A DNA stretch of 64,000 nucleotides from Portulaca oleracea (lineage: Eukaryota > Streptophyta > Magnoliopsida > Caryophyllales > Portulacaceae). The notes beneath the pieces are model-generated. The model was not told where the DNA came from and ran no database searches. It saw only the letters and a program-made list of their open reading frames with translations. The position numbers were made by a program, and so were the translations under genes. The stretch lies in NCBI GenBank assembly GCA_029582165.1, contig CM055875.1, positions 32,308,644 through 32,372,643 on the forward strand, read 5' to 3'. Positions 31,254-43,090 of the stretch are shown in pieces (within the stretch, counting starts at the first letter, position 1; each line of letters begins with the position of its first letter).

Positions 31254-34200
31254 TCATGAGATTTTCCTAGGACAAACCCCTAGCCAGACCTGCTCTTCCC
31301 CATCAGGATTTACTTTGGCCATATTATGCGCCACTGTATTACCTTCCCTTCGGACATGCGTCCACTTACAACTATCAAAACTGCTAGAAAAAAATTGAAT
31401 GTCTGCAATAATAATATCTAATTCATCTAAACATCTCACACTGTTATTAATTCAGTGTATGAGCGTTAGGCAATCCGACTCAAATTCTACCTTGGTGAAA
31501 GCCAATCTGCTTGCTAACTGTACTGCGTAGAGTGCCACCTTTGCTTCCGCCACGCTAGGTTCCCATCTTGCTCGCCACTTTCTTACTGCAGCAACCTTAA
31601 GTTGTCCCCTGTTATTGCGTCCTACAGTCCCAAGAGATACCCAATCATTTGATTTTATTACCGCATCAAAATTGAACTTGTGTGTTGTTCTTTCGGGAGG
31701 TACCCAATATGTGGGACTGATGTAGACCATATGTGTCCTCCTTCGAGCTTCTAACTGTTGTGCCTTGTTCAGATCATCTACAGCTTGTTGCGCCCTCCTC
31801 ATCAAAGTTCTCCCAGGGGTGCTTTTTTGGTTCAACACAAAGTCATTACGCGTTGTCTAGGCTAACCATGCGAGAGTCATCCTTAGATGGAGTGTCCCCG
31901 GGTCTAGCTGATCATGCCATTGAACAATCATATCTCCTGGGCTTGTGAATTCCTCCAACACCTTTCCAGCCTCCACCCCTATCATACTCCAGGCCTACTG
32001 CGCATCTTTGCAACTGAAAATGGCATGGAAGCCGTCGTCTTAGCCTGAGTGACATCTTGGGCAAATGTTATATGAAGCGATATGCCTCCGATGGAGTGTC
32101 TCTCTGGTGACCAGTATATTTGAGCACCATTTCCACCAAAAGTCTTTCACTTTCGGCACAATGTTAGCATCCCATATTCTTGGCCAAAAGGGTTCGAACT
32201 CATCCAGGTTTATTCCAGCTCCCACCATATATGTCGACTTCACTGTGAACATGCCCCTGTTGTCAAAACATCACGCCAGTGAGTCCTGGTGGCCACGGTT
32301 ACTGAGCGGAATGGATAATATAATGTTTTTGTCCCTCTCATTGAACAGGTCCTCAATGAGTTCCACTTTCCATTCTCCCATCTCATGGTTAATAAGCTCA
32401 TGCACCCTAGTCTATTGTGTGTCTTATGGCAGTATGGTGGTAGCTTGCGTTCCCTTCTCGTCGAATAACCATGGATCTTTCCATATGTTGATTTGAGTGC
32501 CATTCCCCACTCTCTAGTAAAGACCTATTTTTAGCAATGCTTTGGCCGCCCAAATTCCTTTCCTTGCATAGCTCGTTGAATACCCTAGCGATGAGTTCAG
32601 AAAGTCTTTTCCTTTGATACTTCTTGGCCTCGAAAACTTTGTACAAGAGAGTGTTTTCATTATGTACTAACCTCCACCCTTGTTTTGCTAGAAGAGCTTC
32701 ATTGAATACCTCAAGTCGTCTAAATTTGAGGCCTCCCAAACACTTTGGTTTGCACAAAGACACCCATGATTTCCAGTGAAGCCTTCTTTCTCCATTCCTC
32801 ATACCCCACCAAAATCTAGCACACATGCTATTTATCTCATCTATCAGAGTTTGGGGCAGTTTAAGGATGCTCATGATATACGTCGGAATCGCCTGTATGA
32901 CTGCTTTAATAAGCACTTCTTTCCCGACTCGAGACAAAAAAATTTCTTTCCACCCATTGAGCTTTTTCCACACTCCCTCTATAATTGTCGCAAAAATCTC
33001 CTTCTTGCTCCTCCCCACAAAGTTAGGTGCTCCCAGGTACTTGTCATGTTTTTCAACTAGTTTCATTCCCAATAGGTTGGCTAATTCAGCTCGTTGTTCT
33101 CTAGGAACGTTTCTACTAAACGAAACTTCCAATTTTCCAAGTTAACCTTCTAGCCCGATGCTCCTTCATATTGGTTTATTATATCAACCATTTTCGAGCA
33201 TTCTTGTCTCGTGGCTCTCAAGAAGAGCTAGCTGTCATTCGCAAAGAACAGATGGGATATAGCGGGCCCACTCCTACTAGCCCTTGCCACATGTATAGCA
33301 CCTGCTGTCACAGCCTTCTTGAGGGAGTCCGATAGAGTTTCTGCCATCGGAATGAATAGATAAGGCGACATCGGGTCCCCTTGTCGGAGACCCGGGGTGG
33401 GGGTGATCGATGTTGTTATATTTCCATTTACCAAAACTCTATACGACACAGAAGATATACAATTTAGCACCACAGTCACCCACCTGTGTTCGAACCCCAT
33501 TTTTTCCATAACAGCCCTTAGGAACCCCCATTCCACCCTATCATAAGCTTTACTCATGTCCAATTTGACCGTCATTGTCCCCCTCCGACCCGTGGACCTT
33601 CTCTTCATAGAGTGAAAAATCTCCATAACAACCAACACATTGTCTGTAATTAGTCTACCTGGGACAAAACCACATTGCTCCAAAGTAATAATGTCAGGTA
33701 AGAGGGCCTTGAGGCGGTTTGCAATTGTCTTAGAGGCAATTTTGTAGACAACGTTGCACAAGCTTATAGGTCGAAATTGGGTAACCATCTCTTAGTTCTT
33801 GACCTTTGGGATTAGAGTGATAAAAGTCTCATTCACATCATTGGGTATGTGGCTGCCATTCAGAATATCAACTACTTGACGGTAAACATCGCCCTCAACA
33901 ATATTCCAAAAAGTTTGATAAAAAAGTGCATGCATACCGTCGGGTCTCGGTGCCTTAAGGGGGTGCATTTGGAATAGGGCGGTTCTGACCTCCTCCTTTG
34001 TATATGACCGGTCGAGTGTCTCCTTCATGGCCTCCGTTACCACCGTATCCACACCACTTAGCGCCTGCTCGAACTACCCCGGGTAACTAGATTTGTATAT
34101 CTCAGAGAAATAATATGTGATAATATACATTATTCTGTTGTTATCTCTGATTATTTCACCATCATCACGCCTCAGCTGCATGATTGGATTTGTCCGAGCT

Positions 34201-35279
34201 CTCTGTCTGGCTTTATGGTGAAAGTAACTCGTATTTCTATCTCCATCTTTTATCTCCAACGCCCTGCTTCTCATTAGCCAGATCTTGTCCTTCTTGTTTA
34301 GCAAAGCGTCAAGGTTTGCCGAGAGGTTGCTCATCTCCTCCATGTTCTTCTGACTCATAGGACCCTCTTGCACCTTACACAAACGAGCCTCTACTATGTG
34401 AATCTCAGTATCAGCCTGCCCAAATTTATCTTTGCTCCACAGTAGCAGGCTTTCACTACATGCTTTTATTTTATGTGTGACATCTCCACCGGTGCGATCC
34501 CAAGCCTCCCGGGCCACTGTTTCACACTTCGGGTCTTCTACCCAGAATTTCTCCAATCTGAAACGACGTATGCTTCTTAGGTTGGTGTATTTAGGATTTG
34601 TATCTAGGATAATAGGACAATGGTCGGACTTGTACCTGACTGGATTAAGCACTGTTGCCTTGGGAAAGTTGTTCTACCAGTTTTCATTTGCTACAAACCG
34701 GTCTAACCGTTCTCGAATACAGGTTCGACTGTCATTCCCACGTTGCCAAGTAAACCATGGTCCCTTGCATCCCAAGTCCTGCATACTTCATGTTTCGAGG
34801 ACTTCTCTTAATCTTTCCAGTTGACATTGTCTCCTCCATGGTCCGCCGTCTTTTTCCTCCATTGATAGAATTTCATTAAAGTCTCCTCCAACTACCGTAG
34901 GGATGCTGTCATCACCAACAGTCGACTTCATCAGCTCCTAGGTCCTCGATTTCTCCTGTCCGTCCGCCCAACCATATATTCCCCTAAACCTCATAATCCT
35001 TATGCCTCCTTCTATGATATCACATAGAATGTGGTGATCTGAATATGATGTTATAGTAAGATCCACTTCTCCTCTCCGAAAGATTGTGAGGTCGCCCACT
35101 CTTCCCCTACTGCTTACTGCAAGACAATTAGGAAGCCCAAATTTTACCCCTAGTCTCTCAACTCTCAATTTGTCCAACATAGTCTCGGAGAGAAAGACTA
35201 CGTCAGGGCACTGCTTTTTGCTCCAAATTGGAGCGCTTGAACTGCGCGAGGGTTTCCACTCCCTGGGCAGTTCCATCAA
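31254..35279 (-). pseudogene. LINE ORF2 (endonuclease, reverse transcriptase, RNase H), broken
   Basis: In order on the minus strand: apurinic-type endonuclease (PDVVFLSET near 35200; GGDFNEIL near 34890; ERLDRF; KSDHCPI near 34630), reverse transcriptase (APRPDGMHALF; QFRPISLCNVVYK; VKLDMSKAYDRVEWGFL; GLRQGDPMSPYLF), thumb region, zinc finger (32040-32252) and RNase H (NFDAVIK; EAKVALYA; FESDCL; HVRREGNTVAH). The RT catalytic box reads FFANDS in place of F/YADD, so a metal-binding Asp is lost, and a stop follows at once at 33228. Further stops lie near 33790, 34073, 34937 and 32253. Confidence 0.85.
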
Positions 35280-35294
35280 AAGATCTTCATTTTG

Positions 35295-36323
35295 CTAGGT
35301 GGGGCTGGCCCTACCAGCCTCCACCTCTGTTTGAGCATCTACATTATTGTCCTCTAGCAATCTTATCTTCCTCTCCACAGTCTTCCTACCTCGATCATCA
35401 TCATTCTTCCTTTTGTTGTTCATGTCAAGGACCATGTGATCCATCTCATCTGCCCTCATCCCTTCTTTGTGATTGAATTCCAATACCTTCTTTGCCCCGC
35501 TGGCGAGTCTCGACGCTGTCCATTCCCCTTGGAGTTCTAGAATCTTTTTTCGATCATCCCCCCGTTCTTCTTCTCCCACTCCCTTTCTCTTCCTCTTCAT
35601 TGGTGAGCCTTTTAGCGTAGGACCATATGGCATATCCTCTTCCTCCATCCCCTATCTGTATCCGTCGCAACCTTTGACGACATGTCCTATTAGACCACAC
35701 AGATAACAGTAGTCCGATAGTTTTACATATTTAAAGGAGACCCACTTCACCTGGCCCTCTATTTTAATTTTCATCCCCCGCCTCAAAGGTTTCGATATAT
35801 CCATATCTACGCGAATTTTCAGATACTTTGAATGAGCCAAGATATCTTCTTCATCCACTGCTATGAATGTCCCCAGAATATTACCAATATGTTCAGCCCA
35901 GGCATGTGTCTTCTTTTTCATTGGAAGATCCATAATTTTCACCCAAAATCTTGCGGTATCAAACTTCATAGCCGATGGCTGCTCGTCGCCATTGAGGGGT
36001 TTAAGCAGTACCATAAAATTGTCAAAAGTCCATGGCCCTTTATTCAAGACCCAATCTTTATCTTCCACTGAGAAAAATTGGAAAGAGAACAGATTCTTGC
36101 CAAGTTCTTTTGCCACCATACCCTGTGCCGGCCTACAAATATTCTTCATAGTTGTCATGAAGGCCTCCGGATTGAACTTGATCTTGGTGTAAAGTTTCCC
36201 TACCAGACATAGTGCAATCTGTTCATTAATTTTCTCAGCATCTGGATACTCGAAATCAATCACTTCCTCCTCCTCCTCTGCAAGTTGTAGATTTTTCATT
36301 GACAACTCTAGGTTTGTTGCCAT
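35295..36323 (-). pseudogene. LINE ORF1 (DUF4283/zinc-knuckle RNA-binding protein) with one in-frame stop
   Basis: ATG at 36323 begins MATNLELSMKNLQLAEEEEE. The DUF4283-type domain (about 30-190) carries NLFSFQFFSVEDKDWVL and GPWTFDNFMVLLK, then ARFWVKIMDLP and DISKPLRRG, and a CCHC knuckle CYLCGLIGHVVKGC (about 203-216). One TAG at 35652-35654 interrupts it; the same frame then continues to 35295 with a Lys/Arg/Glu-rich tail. ORF1 binds element RNA in related LINEs. The product here would lack its tail. Confidence 0.82.
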
Positions 36324-36540
36324 ATTGAACCCTAACCCTAACTTCCTCTTTGCGCAAGAGCAAGATCCACTCAAGAAAACAATAGAAAACAAACTCCCCA
36401 CGTCTACTAAGAGACGAAAACCGAGCACCACAGTCCTACACTGCCGGAGGGACGAAACTCCACACAACTCAGGCAAACCCCAGTACGTAGCGGCGCTAGG
36501 GTTTTACCCAAGAGAGGGAGAGATTTTAACTGTTGTGTTG

Positions 36541-37051
36541 CAAGTTGTGAGTTCTACTCATGGCTATAAATGATGTTATACTTGTAGTACTTTGAGTTAA
36601 TTTTTCTTACATTTATTGAATTCTCAGTATTTCATGGATCAATTAGCGTATGGCATCTGAGGGAGCACAAAAAGCTGCGTTTCTTGATGCTAGTCTTGCT
36701 TTTTTTAATTTTAATTTTTATGGTATGGAAAGACAGAGAGATGCTAGTCTTGCTAACGTCACCCAAATTGAACTAGTGTGTGGTTGTTAGCATTTAATAT
36801 ACCCCATGCTTTTCCCTTAAATTACAGGCCATATCATCGTTAATTAGTGCCATGCATTTGATAAACACTCATCCCTTTCCCGTTATTATTGCTACAGCAT
36901 GCCACCCAAAATCTACTGATGATTCCTCTCACTCTTTAATTCTAATTTCTTTTTAAAATTATATGTCATGAATTATTGTAGAGAAATTTTATTAAAATTC
37001 ATCTATCATTTGTGTATGTGCTATTAAGGTGGTAATATATGTAGCTATAGC

Positions 37052-37117
<66 letters not shown>

Positions 37118-38534
37118 GTGATAGTGATGTCCTTTTTGGTCATTTCACATTTATCAGCCACTTCAACCTTTAATTTTATCGAATACATCCTTTATAAATG
37201 GCTATTGTAAACGCTATCAGCTAACCACTAATATATAACATATATCCGCTGACCTGACATCTATCCACAACCCAAACAACTATCTGCTCAATCCACTCTT
37301 TTGCATAACAGGGCTAGACATTGTTTGGGATAGCTTTAGCATTTTGACCAAATCAAAAACTCTAATTACATAAGCATTAACATTAAAGGCTAGCGACCGT
37401 TTTGAAGAGCATTCAACGTTTCAAGTAGCAATTTGTGAAACGTTAAAGTTAACGTTTAGCATTTGTAGTAGCATTTCCTATTTTTTGGTCAAAAGATACC
37501 ATTTAAAAATTTCATATTGGAAATTATCCACATCTTTTTATGTCAATTCACACATTAATTTATTCAAATCTCAGGTCTTGTCACTTTTAACTACTTTGAA
37601 AACTTTAGTTTCCTCATTTTTCTTAGACATATTCTAGTATGAGATCACCTTATATAAATTTATTAGGAGATGGACTCCTTATATGATGATTTTTATAATT
37701 TTACAATGACTAATAATCGATATCTGTATAACTTCTTAACACAAATGTAACTAAAATTTCACAAGGGATGACTTTTATCAAAATCATTCCACATAAATTA
37801 TTAGTAACTTCTATATTCATAAAAAGTGACCATAAATTATACATCTTACAGTAAAGTTATGACGAGACATTCTCATATAAGACTTACCGTTTTCTTTGCT
37901 CTCATTATTAAAAAATTCTTCTAGCTAGATCAGTGTTGTCTATCTAGTTGTCTTTCCGAAATCAAACTTGCTAACCATAGCCCAATTTCCATGGTAAGTC
38001 TTGTGTGAGAACTGAGAAGTGATCTTCTACTATGAATATTTTTTTGATACTAAAGGGTTGTTACTTTTGACAAGACATGCTAAGAAATCAAGTTCTCGAA
38101 AGTATTTTAGAATGTGCCCAAATACTATCATGCTTTGCCAGTATTTTCTAGGCTAGTTCGCATCGGAAAAATGTGGACAACTTAGTTTTTCTTTAACTCT
38201 AATAGTTTTTTCAAGAAGTTTCTATTTATTCCATCAAGATTATTACAAGTAGATTTTAGTAGCTAGAAACATTGTACAGTGCTGTTTTTAGCAAACATCA
38301 AGGACAACTTGTTGAAGTTTACAAGTGCGAAGATAGTGCAAAAGTGTTGCAAGACTCCTTTCCGCTTGGTCGTTTCTTCTACTTTAGCTTTGTGGAATTA
38401 GTAAGCTATCATAGTCACATGCAAAGAAAAGGAACCACATGAGATTTTGAAGTAAAAGGTTCTTCAATTGATACCAATTCCTGACTTATGTAGTTGTGCA
38501 TTTTCTTCTCATGCCTTGCTTAAGATATTTACGA
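36541..38534. other. AT-rich intergenic region with (TAA)n microsatellite
   Basis: 37052-37116 is a pure TAA/ATA run of about 65 bases. 37310-37500 has weakly inverted ends (GCATTTTGACCAAA against TTTTTTGGTCAAAAG), which may mark an old MITE. The rest shows no gene. Confidence 0.5.
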
Positions 38535-38715
38535 AGGGCGATCCAATGCACAAAACGTCCCCGACTCTCCGGAAATCAGAGTTTGGGAAAGGATTTCACC
38601 ACAAAGGTGTAATTGATATATGCAAACCTTACCTTACATTTCAATGCAAGAAGTTGCTTCCAAGACTCAAATCTATAATCTCACAATTACATGGCACCAA
38701 CTCAATCCTTGTTTA
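38535..38715 (-). mobile_element. Diverged Au-like SINE
   Basis: On the minus strand the order matches the plant Au SINE: TTGGTGCCATGT, then a B-box-like GATTTGAGTCTTGG, then AACTTCTTGCA, AAGGTAAGGTTTGCA, CCTTTGTGGT, and finally TTGTGCATTGGATCGCCC. The A box is poorly conserved. Identification is from memory of the family's layout and needs an alignment. Confidence 0.5.
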
Positions 38716-39260
38716 AGACATTCATATATATATATATATATAAGACAATTAGACATGGAGACAAAGGATCTGCATGTCTCAACCTTCTAGTTGCTTGAAA
38801 GAAAACGTGTTATGAGATACATGCCAAAAATTTTGATCAACAAAAAGCTATATTTTTGAGCTTATAATCGGAAACAAGCATATAAAAAGCAATGAATGCA
38901 CATACAATATTGTGATACTACTGAACTGCTATATTATTTGTCATTCTTTTTATTATAACAAGCAATATTACTGGCTTAAATTCACAACATACCACATGAA
39001 GCTTGGCACCAACACACACACACACACCAAAAAAAAAAAAAAAGAAGAAGAAAAAAACCTTACACAACACCCCGATCACTTCTCACTTCTCAGTTCTCAG
39101 TAACGAGGTACTCCCAAAATTCCTCATCAACTAGCTAGCCAACGACCCATACACTAAGACAACAAACACAACATAATATATATATGGCTATACCAATTAC
39201 TTCTTCCCAGCAGAAAGATGAATAGATCACACACCTTGACAACGTAGGAACAACGAAATC
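38716..39260. other. Intergenic and 3' flank of the Pumilio gene
   Basis: An (AT)n run (38723-38742), a (CA)n run (39008-39027) and a poly-A stretch (39029-39056) occur. The 3' UTR of the minus-strand gene lies at the right edge. No clear poly(A) signal was chosen. Confidence 0.4.
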
Positions 39261-42200
39261 CTAATACATATTAAACCCAAAGTCTTCTACCCTGCACTTG
39301 CACTTGGTGTGGGACAAAACCTTCCTCCCATATATATTTAGGTTCAAATACCCACTGTATCTCTGAATTCGTTCCACCAACATTTGATGCAGTGGGTTTA
39401 CCTCGCTATACCCCGACAATGCCTATACAAATAATTAATAATTAAACATCTTCAACTTAATTATAACAACAATCGACTCTTAAAGTTAATTTATCATAAG
39501 ACAGTTCTCATTTACCTTGGATCGATGGAGGGCAGTTTGAGCAACATAGTTACCCCATGGATGCAGAACGATTTCAAGAAAGTTGGGATCGTCACAAAGT
39601 TCCTTGATAATGAGCTTCACCTGTTCATCCCTAGTATCCTTCAAGCATTTCTCAATCACATGACTACCATACTTGCTCTTAGACAGGAATGAAAATGATC
39701 CTTCCAGCTTTTGGATCACTTGTGTGTTAGTTATCTCATTCCTCATACCAATCACAAATTGTACTACATAGTTTCTGCATTCAATTCCCATTTGTGTGGG
39801 TATATAGTCAGCAAAAGAATCACATAAAATACCAGGAAAACAAGGGGCAAAAGCCAAGTGGCAAGGAAAGTAAGAGGAGATAGATCGAACGAACCCGTAT
39901 TCGTGCTGGGACAAATCATATGCATGGCTGATAATCACATTCAGAAGGCGTTGGTGCCCAACTTGTAATTCTGGTTGAGCCAAACATTGTTGTAGTACGC
40001 AACATCCACTCTTGTCCATGGCAATCTCCAGACAGTTATTTCCTATTTCCTCTAAAATAGGCTGCAGCAAAATTTTTCTGAAGTTTAATCCAAAAATTAT
40101 GACTCCATATTTCACAGTGCAATTTCAATGTAAATTCTGTATAACTAGTAATAACGATTATACCGGCTCGATATATACTCAATTCAATGATAGGAAAGGT
40201 AAAGCATTTGTTGATTAATTAAATATTAGTAATATGTTCTCCAAGAAATGATTCACAAGTATGGTTATCATATTTTGATTAGGTAATTATCTAATTATTG
40301 CTGTTATTTTATGTAGTTGACAAAACTACTTTCATTTATTTAATTAATATATAATGTTGGCAATCTTAACTGAAAGATTAAGAGTCTTTTCTCCAACTTA
40401 TTCTGCTAACAATCTTGTGAGATAGATAATTATAAATACTTCTCTTATTTGAATTTCTTATTTATCTTTCTCAAAAAAAAATCTTTAATCACAACCCCTA
40501 AAGAATATCTTTCATTAGAAATTTGAAGCATGTAATATACATACCATCGTTTCTTTTTAATATACTAGTACTCCATAAAGTTTAATAATTCAACCAAAGC
40601 ATGAATTTTAGTGAGATATTTGAGTTTATGAAAATCAAATTGAAGCAATGTAATACGTTCATCAGAAAGATAACTACTGCTGTTATTGACTTGACAAAAC
40701 CAATTTCATTTTTCAAAATAGAATATAATGTTGGCAAATCTTAACTAAAAGATTAAACAATCTTTTATGCTATTATTCCGCTAACAATCTTATTAGAAAA
40801 ATAATTCTCAAATTTTAAGTTTTTGTTTACCTTTTTCCAAAAAAAAAATTATTTAATACTAACCCCTAAAGAAAATCTTTCGTTAGAAAATTGAAATCAT
40901 GTATATACCACCTTTTTTTAATGTATTCCCGAAAGTTTAATGACTCAACTGAAGCATCAATTTTTGTGAGACATTCGAGTTAGTTGTCTATGGCTAAAGT
41001 AGAAGTATAAAATCTTAAGAACAAACACAAAAAGAAACAAGGGTACTAGAATTTACCGCTATGACATCATTGAATCCTTCAAAAACTTTCAAGCATGAAT
41101 TCACAACATAATTGCCATGGTGATTCTTGCTCATCCTGGATGCATTGGGCACCACCGCTGACGCTACAACACTTCTCACACTCGAGTCGTTCGGGTTAAT
41201 CTTATACAACAACTTCTGCACCGCAAAAGTTCTGCATAAATAAATACACACGTCACACAAGCGTCATCCCTAATACATAATCAACCCTAATCCAAACCCA
41301 CAGTCAACAAAACAAAGAAAGACTCAAGTTGTTTACGACTTTGACTTATTGAATTACCCTCGAGAGTTGAGGCAGGTCTTCAAGAAGAGCTGTTTATTCC
41401 CCATGAGAGCACCAATAATCTCATGGGCATGGCGCTCGCTGCACGCTTGAGCCAACTTATGCAAGAAAGAAATCCCGAATTCATTGGAGACGATCTCAGC
41501 AATGTGAATCTTGACCTCGGAAACCGGGATGTCGATCCCCCCGCCGCCTTTGTCCAGCATACTCTGCAAAATCGTGGACCCTCTTTCATGCACGGCCAGC
41601 GTAGCAACCTTGTTTCTAACCTCTTCCCAAGTGGGCAGTTTCGTATCCATGGTCGATTGCGAGTTCATCCATCCACCATTGTTGACGCAGTTGTTATTAT
41701 CATTGTTACTGTGATAGTTATGATTACGATTGTGGTTGTTGTGTCCCAATCTCCTGTTGAATGTCTTGTTGGCGTTCCAGGTGTTGAGCAAACTCCGTTC
41801 TAAAAGATCCGTCGGATTGTAACTCGACGACATGTTACTCCCGTAGACATGATCACCACCGTTGGCCAAGATCGATCGGCTTCTCATCAAGAGAGCGGCG
41901 TAATCCATCCGGGTCGGGGGCAACCCGAGATCCAAACCCGAATAAGAAGAAGCGGATGACGACCCGGAATCGATCCTGAGGGTATGCAACTCGAGAGGAG
42001 AGTAATTGGGGGCGGGGAAATCCCGGTGAAGAGAGGAGGACATGTCGATCCATGGATTGGAGGGGGAGGAGATGGGGGCGTTGGAGATGGAGAATAAAGA
42101 AGAGTAATTATTGGCATAGGTGTGGGGAGGAGGAGGAGGATGACGATGGGCGGCGCCGCCAGTTGCGGTGGTTGAGGATAAAGATAGGTTGTGGAATTGG

Positions 42201-42301
42201 TGGAGGAGTGAGTCGGCGGTGGAGGAAGAGGAAGAGGAAGGGAGGGCGGCGGAGTAATTATTGTTGGGAAGCCATTGATGATTATCTTGGTCCCTGTCCA
42301 T
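39261..42301 (-). CDS. Pumilio/PUF-family RNA-binding protein, five exons
   Basis: Exons on the minus strand: 42301-41358, 41231-41057, 40061-39895, 39774-39516 and 39422-39261. All junctions are GT-AG, with phases that join into 568 residues. The N-terminal 230 residues are low-complexity (Ser, Pro, Asn, His). The PUF domain (about 235-555) has eight repeats: HERGSTILQ, NEFGISFLH, NSRGTFAVQ, NHHGNYVVN, DKSGCCVLQ, HEYGNYVVQ, SKYGSHVIE and HPWGNYVAQ. Such proteins bind UGUA-type sites in 3' UTRs and repress or destabilise mRNA, usually in the cytoplasm. Repeats 5-8 keep a UGUA-reading code; repeats 1, 2 and 4 deviate. It resembles the divergent Arabidopsis APUM7/8-type group in layout. ATG at 42301 is the first in frame. 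The reading frame is intact, so this is probably a functional host gene. Confidence 0.92.
40317..40985 (-). repeat. Diverged tandem duplication inside Pumilio intron 2
   Basis: Two blocks of about 300 bp (40317-40627 and 40690-40985) share GACAAAAC, TAATGTTGGCAA, TCTGCTAACAATCTT and AACCCCTAAAGAA in the same order, offset by about 376 bp. Together they fill most of the 995-bp intron (40062-41056). Confidence 0.75.
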
Positions 42302-42436
42302 TGGACGAGAGAAAAAAAAAAAAAAACTCTGAGTCAAAACAGAAGAGGCGAAGAGGGAAGACTATTAGGTTACCCGGCGTAGGGTTTTATAACAGTACAG
42401 AAAAAAAAAATTGTATTTATTCGTTTATTTGTTTGC

Positions 42437-42445
42437 TTATTTATA
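42437..42445 (-). promoter_or_regulatory. Candidate TATA box of the Pumilio gene
   Basis: TATAAATAA on the minus strand about 140 bases before the ATG, implying a leader of roughly 110 nt. Confidence 0.4.
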
Positions 42446-42840
42446 TTGTTATACTTCAAAGGGGTTTGGTTTGGGGTGTAGGAACTAGAAAGACCAGAGC
42501 AGTAGAGTTTAAGAATAATTTAACCACCTTTAATTTGTTTCGATTTATGTTTGACCAGTCTTTACTTTCTAGATTTTTTTTTCTGTTATGGCGAATATAT
42601 ACTTTTCTATGTAGAGATAATAGTCAGATTCGAATCCGAAATGAATCCACTCCAATCTTTAGCAAAAGATTCAATACAAGTCCGATAAAAAGAAATTTGA
42701 ATCCGAATCTGATTAAAAGAGTCTTACCTCGATTGTAATTGGAGTGATATGCCACCTTCGATCCGCTTAAGTCCAATTATCATAATAAATATATAAAAAA
42801 ATTGAAAAATTATAATAAGACAGAATTTGATAATCTATAT
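42446..42840. other. Upstream flank of the Pumilio gene
   Basis: AT-rich. The GAATCCGAAT-type words at 42631-42720 form a short irregular repeat. No gene recognised. Confidence 0.35.
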
Positions 42841-43090
42841 CTATAATAATATAAAAATAATATATTCGAAATTTGAAATACTCAACACAGAGTGATTGTA
42901 GGGGTTATCGGCCAATCAGATGAAAAAAAAAATCGATTTAAAAATATAATAAAAAATTCCCGCCTATGTAATAATAAAATAAATCAATTTAAAAAAATAA
43001 TAAACAAGAAGTCTAATCAGATTAAGAATATATCTTATCTAATTAGAAAACCTAATTAGGATTCTCACTCTACCTGATCAGATTAATCCC
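42841..43090 (+). repeat. Helitron-like 5'-end repeat copy
   Basis: It starts with TCTATAATAATATAAAAATA and shares GAAATTTGAAATACTCAAC, GTGATTGTAGG and CCAATCAG with the inverted copy at 29220-29525. No 3' hairpin was found with it. Confidence 0.5.

Larger units (their letters stand above)
31191..36531 (-). mobile_element. Near full-length L1-type LINE, inactive
   Basis: Poly(A) (T-run 31191-31205), then on the minus strand a 5' UTR (36531-36324), ORF1 and ORF2 with endonuclease, reverse transcriptase, zf-RVT and RNase H. GTTGTGTTG occurs at 31174-31182 and 36532-36540 and is a candidate 9-bp target duplication, though 8 bases of GT repeat separate it from the tail. Many stops and frameshifts make it a fossil. 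Confidence 0.85.

Noticed and set aside
37310..37500. MITE with TTTTGACCAAA ends
   Set aside because: The inverted match is short and borders and target duplication are unclear.
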